Positions 12,692 to 15,970 of a DNA stretch of 15,970 nt are shown piece by piece. The notes under the pieces were generated by a model. That model had not been told where the DNA came from, did no database searches, and was given only the letters and a program-made list of their open reading frames with translations. The stretch spans positions 1 through 15,970 of the forward strand of contig JBKPHS010000018.1 of NCBI GenBank assembly GCA_046729975.1, given 5' to 3'. The position numbers were made by a program, and so were the translations under genes. How positions within the stretch are numbered: the stretch's first letter is position 1; every line of letters begins with the position of its first letter. The stretch comes from JBKPHS01 sp046729975. GTDB taxonomy: Bacteria; Actinomycetota; Thermoleophilia; Solirubrobacterales; Thermoleophilaceae.

Positions 12692-14040
12692 GCTCGCTCG
12701 ACCCGCGGCTCGAGCGCGGCGAGGCCACTCCGGCCGACGCGCTCGTCCGCGGCGCCCACGCGCTCGACCCACGGACCGGTCTCGACGGCCCGGCGGACCT
12801 GCTGATCCGCGAGGGGATGCTCACCGAGATCGCGGAGCCCGGCACGCTCGATGCCGACGACGGCGTGGAGATCGTGGACGCCGAGGGCCTGCACGCGTTC
12901 CCGGCCTTCGTCGATCCCCATATGCACCTGCGGACGCCGGGCCGCGAGGACGAGGAGGACGTCGACTCCGGCACGCGCGCTGCCGCGGCCGGCGGCTTCT
13001 GCGCGATCCTCGCGATGCCTAACACCGACCCGGTCGTGGACGGCGCGCCGGTCCTGCGCGCGCTGCGCGAAAGGGCCCGCCGCGAGGCGCGCGTGCCGGT
13101 TGGCTTTCTCGCTGCCGTGACGCGCGGGCAGGCGGGCGAGCAGCTCACCGAGATGGCGGAGCTCGCCGAGGAGGGCGCCTTCGGCTTCACCGACGACGGC
13201 CTGCCCGTGGTGCGGGCGGGCGTGCTGCGCCAGGCGCTCCAGTACCAGCGGCTCTGCGGCGGCGTGATCGCCCTGCACGAGGAGGACCCCTCGCTGTCGG
13301 CGGGCGGCGTCATGCACGAGGGGACGGTGTCGGCCCTGCTCGGCCTGGCCGGGATCCCGTCCATCTCCGAGTCCACGATGATCGCCCGCGACGCCGCCAT
13401 CGCGCTCTACGAGGACGCGCTCATCCACGTTCAGCACCTCTCTGCGCGCGAGTCGGTGGCGGCGGTCGAGCAGGCCAAGGCCGCCGGCGTGAGGATCACC
13501 GCGGAGGTGACCCCGCATCACCTCACGCTGACCGAGGAGGCGGTGCGCGGCCTCGACACGAGCTTCAAGATGAACCCGCCCCTGCGCGCCGAGGCCGACC
13601 GCCTCGCGCTGATCGAGGGCCTGCGCTCCGGCGCGATCGACTGCGTAGCCACCGACCACGCGCCGCACGCGCGCGAGGAGAAGGAGGATCCGTTCGAGGT
13701 CGCCCCGATGGGCGTCACGGGCCTCGAGACGGCGTTCGCGGCGCTTCACACCGAGCTGGTTGTCCCGGGGGTGCTCCCGCTCGGACTGCTCGTCGAGCGG
13801 ATGACGGCAGGTGGCCGCCCATTCGGCATCGAGACGCCGACGCTGGCGCCGGGCGCGCCCGCCAACGTTTGCCTCGCCGACCTGGCCGCCGACTGGGAGG
13901 TCGGCGAGGCGGGCTACGAGAGTCGCTCGTCGAACTCCTGTTTCGCCGGCCGCCGCCTGACCGGGCGAGTGCGCATGACGATCGCCGGCGGAGCCGTCGC
14001 CTACCGGGAGCGCTCATTCGCGATCGGGGCCGTGGGATGA
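12688..14040 (+). CDS. pyrC: Dihydroorotase, type I
   Basis: Cyclises N-carbamoyl-L-aspartate to dihydroorotate. It is a 450-residue amidohydrolase with the zinc-site motif D76-P-H78-M-H80-L-R82, then MPNTDP, FTDDGLPV (Asp169/Asp170, the bridging or ligand aspartate of class I enzymes), H197 in ALHEED, H247 and H250 in HVQHLS, and the catalytic D323 in TDHAPH. There is no carboxylated-lysine motif of the E. coli class II type, so this is class I. FKMNPPLR and MGVTGLETAF are also family signatures. The start ATG overlaps the pyrB stop by 4 bp. In many bacteria class I dihydroorotase associates with PyrB, which the adjacency would favour. Confidence 0.97.
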   Translation: MSSLDPRLERGEATPADALVRGAHALDPRTGLDGPADLLIREGMLTEIAEPGTLDADDGVEIVDAEGLHAFPAFVDPHMHLRTPGREDEEDVDSGTRAAAAGGFCAILAMPNTDPVVDGAPVLRALRERARREARVPVGFLAAVTRGQAGEQLTEMAELAEEGAFGFTDDGLPVVRAGVLRQALQYQRLCGGVIALHEEDPSLSAGGVMHEGTVSALLGLAGIPSISESTMIARDAAIALYEDALIHVQHLSARESVAAVEQAKAAGVRITAEVTPHHLTLTEEAVRGLDTSFKMNPPLRAEADRLALIEGLRSGAIDCVATDHAPHAREEKEDPFEVAPMGVTGLETAFAALHTELVVPGVLPLGLLVERMTAGGRPFGIETPTLAPGAPANVCLADLAADWEVGEAGYESRSSNSCFAGRRLTGRVRMTIAGGAVAYRERSFAIGAVG

Positions 14041-14582
14041 GCCGGCCGCCGCGCGTACTCGACCCCGACCGCGCCGCCCTGGTCGTGGTGGACGTGCAGG
14101 AGGCCTTCCGCCCGGCGGTGGCGGGCTTCGAGGAGGTCGCGGCCAACGTCGCGAGGCTCGTCGAGGGCGCCAAGGTCGTGCGCATCCCGATCGTCGTGAC
14201 CGAGCAGTACCCGAAGGGGCTCGGCTCCACCGTGCCCGAGGTTGCGGAGCCGCTCGATGGCGTCGAGCCGATCGACAAGCTGTGCTTCTCGGGCGCGGCG
14301 GCCGACGGCTTCGACCTGGGGGGCCGGGAGCAGGCGCTCGTGTGCGGCATCGAGACCCACGTTTGCGTGTCGCAGACCGCGCACGACCTGCTCGCGCGGG
14401 GGATCGAGGTCCACGTCCCGCGCGACGCGGTGGGATCGCGCAGCGAGGAGAACAAGGAGCTCGGGCTGCACAAGATGGAGAGCTCGGGCGCGATCCTCTC
14501 GAGCGTCGAGACGGCGCTGTTCGAGCTGGTCGGCGCGGCCGGCACCGAGGAGTTCAAGCGAGTCCAGGCCCTGGTCAAGTGA
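14037..14582 (+). CDS. Isochorismatase-family cysteine hydrolase embedded in the pyr operon
   Basis: A 181-residue cysteine hydrolase of the isochorismatase-like superfamily, closest in look to the ISOC1/YcaC-type branch. The catalytic triad is Asp19 (VVDVQEAF), Lys81 (IDKLCFS) and Cys110 (GIETHVCVSQTA). The C-terminal part with SSGAILSSVETALFELV and FKRVQALVK is typical of that branch. The start ATG overlaps the pyrC stop (ATGA) and its stop overlaps the carA GTG (GTGA), so it is translated as part of the operon. The family also contains the ureidoacrylate hydrolase RutB of uracil breakdown, but the sequence does not show RutB identity. The substrate is unknown; a role in removing a damaged or off-pathway pyrimidine intermediate is speculation. 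Confidence 0.88.
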   Translation: MSRPPRVLDPDRAALVVVDVQEAFRPAVAGFEEVAANVARLVEGAKVVRIPIVVTEQYPKGLGSTVPEVAEPLDGVEPIDKLCFSGAAADGFDLGGREQALVCGIETHVCVSQTAHDLLARGIEVHVPRDAVGSRSEENKELGLHKMESSGAILSSVETALFELVGAAGTEEFKRVQALVK

Positions 14583-15742
14583 GCGCCTACCTGCTGCTCG
14601 AGGACGGTACGCGCTTCGACGGCGAGTCAGCCGGCGCGGCCCGCGAGGCGACTGGCGAGGTCGTCTTCAACACCTCTATGTCCGGTTATCAGGAGTCGGT
14701 CACCGACCCGAGCTACCGCGGCCAGATCATCGTCTTCACCTACCCGCTCGTCGGTAACTACGGCGTGAGCGCCGGCGCCCAGGAATCCGATGCCGTGCAC
14801 GCTCGCGCCGTCGTGATGCGCGAGGGGATCGATCGCGAGGACGCGCCGAGCGCCGAGGGGGGCTGGCTCAGCTGGCTGCGCGACTGCGGCGTGCCGGCGA
14901 TCACTGGCGTCGACACGCGCGCGCTTGTACGCCACATCCGCGACAAGGGCGCCATGCGCGGCGGCGTCTTCCCCGGAGAGATGCCCGAGCGGCAGGCGAT
15001 GGAGCGCGTGATGGCGGAGCCCGAGATGAGCGGGCGGGACCTCGCCGGGGAGGTCACGCCGGCGGAGCCGCTGATCCTCGACCCCGACAACCCGGGCCCG
15101 CGGATCGTCGCCATCGACACCGGCATCAAGAGCTCCATCGTGGCCAACCTGCGGGCCCGGGGCGCCCAGCTCGAGCTCCACCCCTGCGGCGCGAGCGCCG
15201 AGGCCCTGCTCGATCGCGACCCCGATGCCGTCTTCCTTGCCAACGGGCCGGGCGACCCTGCGGCTCTCGGCTATGTGGTCGACACCGTGCGAGACGTGGT
15301 CGGCAAGGTCCCGGTCTTCGGGATCTGCCTCGGCCACCAGCTGCTCTGCCGCGCGGTCGGCCTCGAGACCTTCAAGCTCCCGTTCGGGCACCGCGGCGCC
15401 AACCACCCGGTCAAGGACCTCGCGAGCGGCCGCATCGACATCACCTCGCAGAACCACGGCTTCGCGGTGCTCGGCCCGGAGGGCGAGCAGACGCTCGAGG
15501 CGGACGAGCCGGTGCGCTGGGAGACCGACTTCGGCACTGCGGAGCTCTCGCACCTGAACCTCTACGACCGCACGGTCGAGGGCCTGGTCCTCAGGGACGT
15601 GCCCGGCGCAACCGTCCAGTACCACCCGGAAGCGGGGCCGGGGCCGCATGATGCCAACTACATCTTCGACCGGTTCCTGGAACTGCTGAGTCGTCAGACG
15701 TCAGACGCCAGTCGTCAGGGGAACGGCAGCGGAGCGGTCTGA
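14579..15742 (+). CDS. carA: Carbamoyl-phosphate synthase small subunit (glutamine amidotransferase)
   Basis: Supplies ammonia from glutamine to the CarB synthase subunit. The N-terminal CarA domain (FNTSMSGYQESVTDPSY, GVDTRALVRHIR) is followed by a class I glutamine amidotransferase domain with the nucleophile Cys250 (FGICLGHQL), His349 and Glu351 (QYHPEA). LANGPGDP and ITSQNHGFAV are also typical. It starts at GTG 14579, overlapping the previous stop. The 387-residue length is normal, but the final residues after FDRFLELLS (the last ~16) are encoded by heptamer palindrome C, and the TGA stop itself lies in the palindrome's right arm. CarA serves both pyrimidine and arginine synthesis; its place in the pyr operon suggests UMP control. 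Confidence 0.97.
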   Translation: MSAYLLLEDGTRFDGESAGAAREATGEVVFNTSMSGYQESVTDPSYRGQIIVFTYPLVGNYGVSAGAQESDAVHARAVVMREGIDREDAPSAEGGWLSWLRDCGVPAITGVDTRALVRHIRDKGAMRGGVFPGEMPERQAMERVMAEPEMSGRDLAGEVTPAEPLILDPDNPGPRIVAIDTGIKSSIVANLRARGAQLELHPCGASAEALLDRDPDAVFLANGPGDPAALGYVVDTVRDVVGKVPVFGICLGHQLLCRAVGLETFKLPFGHRGANHPVKDLASGRIDITSQNHGFAVLGPEGEQTLEADEPVRWETDFGTAELSHLNLYDRTVEGLVLRDVPGATVQYHPEAGPGPHDANYIFDRFLELLSRQTSDASRQGNGSGAV

Positions 15743-15769
15743 CGACTGACGACTGACGACTGAAGACTG
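15688..15769. repeat. Heptamer palindrome C (between carA and carB)
   Basis: The left arm has four tandem 7-bp units (15688-15715) of consensus CAGWCGY, the first beginning with G, followed by CAG. After a 20-bp spacer, the right arm is CTG plus ACGACTG three times and AAGACTG once (15739-15769). The two 31-nt arms match at 26 positions as an inverted repeat. The left arm codes for the last residues of CarA; the right arm ends 3 bp before the carB ATG and contains the carA stop. No ordinary Shine-Dalgarno for carB is visible, so the element replaces the usual initiation region. Confidence 0.85.
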
Positions 15770-15772
15770 GCG

Positions 15773-15970
15773 ATGCCTAAGCGCACCGACATTTCGAAGC
15801 TGCTGGTACTCGGGTCTGGGCCGATAGTTATCGGCCAAGCAGCCGAGTTCGACTACTCCGGCGCCCAGGCCTGCAAGGTGCTCCTCGAGGAGGGCTACGA
15901 GGTCGTGCTCGTCAACTCGAACCCCGCGACGATCATGACCGACCCCGAGTTCGCCACGTCGACCTACATC
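15773..15970 (+). CDS. carB: Carbamoyl-phosphate synthase large subunit (N-terminal fragment)
   Basis: The first 66 codons of CarB, cut by the window end; the full protein is usually about 1,070-1,100 residues. The N-terminus LLVLGSGPIVIGQAAEFDYS followed by GAQACKVLLEEGY and LVNSNPATIMTDPEFA is the unmistakable start of the carboxyphosphate-forming half. The enzyme makes carbamoyl phosphate from bicarbonate, ATP and ammonia channelled from CarA. The ATG at 15773 lies 30 bp after the carA stop and 3 bp after the right arm of heptamer palindrome C; only weak purine stretches precede it. Confidence 0.96.
   Translation, partial: MPKRTDISKLLVLGSGPIVIGQAAEFDYSGAQACKVLLEEGYEVVLVNSNPATIMTDPEFATSTYI

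Noticed and set aside
11552..12772. Minus-strand open frame of 406 codons opposite pyrB
   Set aside because: Shadow of pyrB; Arg/Ala/Asp-rich with no recognisable domain. The same applies to 12607-13749 opposite pyrC and 14627-15649 opposite carA.

Overview
The window is GC-rich, densely packed bacterial chromosome with nearly every gene on the + strand, many start/stop overlaps, frequent GTG/TTG starts and TANNNT -10 boxes close to start codons. Together with a PyrR-led pyrimidine operon, a DUF2630 protein and a receiver/thioredoxin-reductase fusion, this suggests a high-GC actinobacterium, perhaps Thermoleophilia (Solirubrobacterales-like). The taxonomy is inferred from gene content and style, not from a marker gene.

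Layout. (1) 3-1711: end of a surface-sugar locus, with a glucose-1-phosphate cytidylyltransferase and a CDP-glucose 4,6-dehydratase-like enzyme overlapping by 4 bp. (2) 1839-3206: a secreted protein with P-domain-like, Ig-like and RTX calcium-binding regions, closed by a strong hairpin. (3) 3314-6258: a tightly overlapping run of aldo/keto reductase, CPYS thioredoxin-fold protein, thiolase and a cysteine-free DksA/TraR-like protein. (4) 6300-8376: a DUF2630 protein, then a receiver/glutaredoxin-like/thioredoxin-reductase-like fusion that lacks the usual redox cysteines. (5) 8449-9435: an exported protein of unknown function and, convergent with it, a minus-strand tRNA-Arg(CCG). (6) 9465-10967: a YfcE-type phosphodiesterase and ribonuclease Z. 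(7) 11115-15970: the de novo UMP operon pyrR-pyrB-pyrC-isochorismatase-like hydrolase-carA-carB (carB cut by the window end).

How the genes work together. CarA/CarB make carbamoyl phosphate, PyrB joins it to aspartate and PyrC closes the ring to dihydroorotate. PyrR very probably controls the operon through an RNA hairpin at 11073-11107 that resembles the PyrR-binding loop and buries the pyrR ribosome binding site.

The most unusual feature is a set of three elements at rnz|pyrR, pyrR|pyrB and carA|carB. Each is built from tandem 7-bp units on one arm and inverted 7-bp units on the other, around a short spacer. The unit sequence differs at each place but the architecture is the same. Each begins at or near the 3' end of the upstream coding sequence, and in pyrR and carA it supplies extra C-terminal residues. 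I do not recognise this as a named repeat family. No stretch over 300 bases lacks a gene; the longest gap is 10968-11114.
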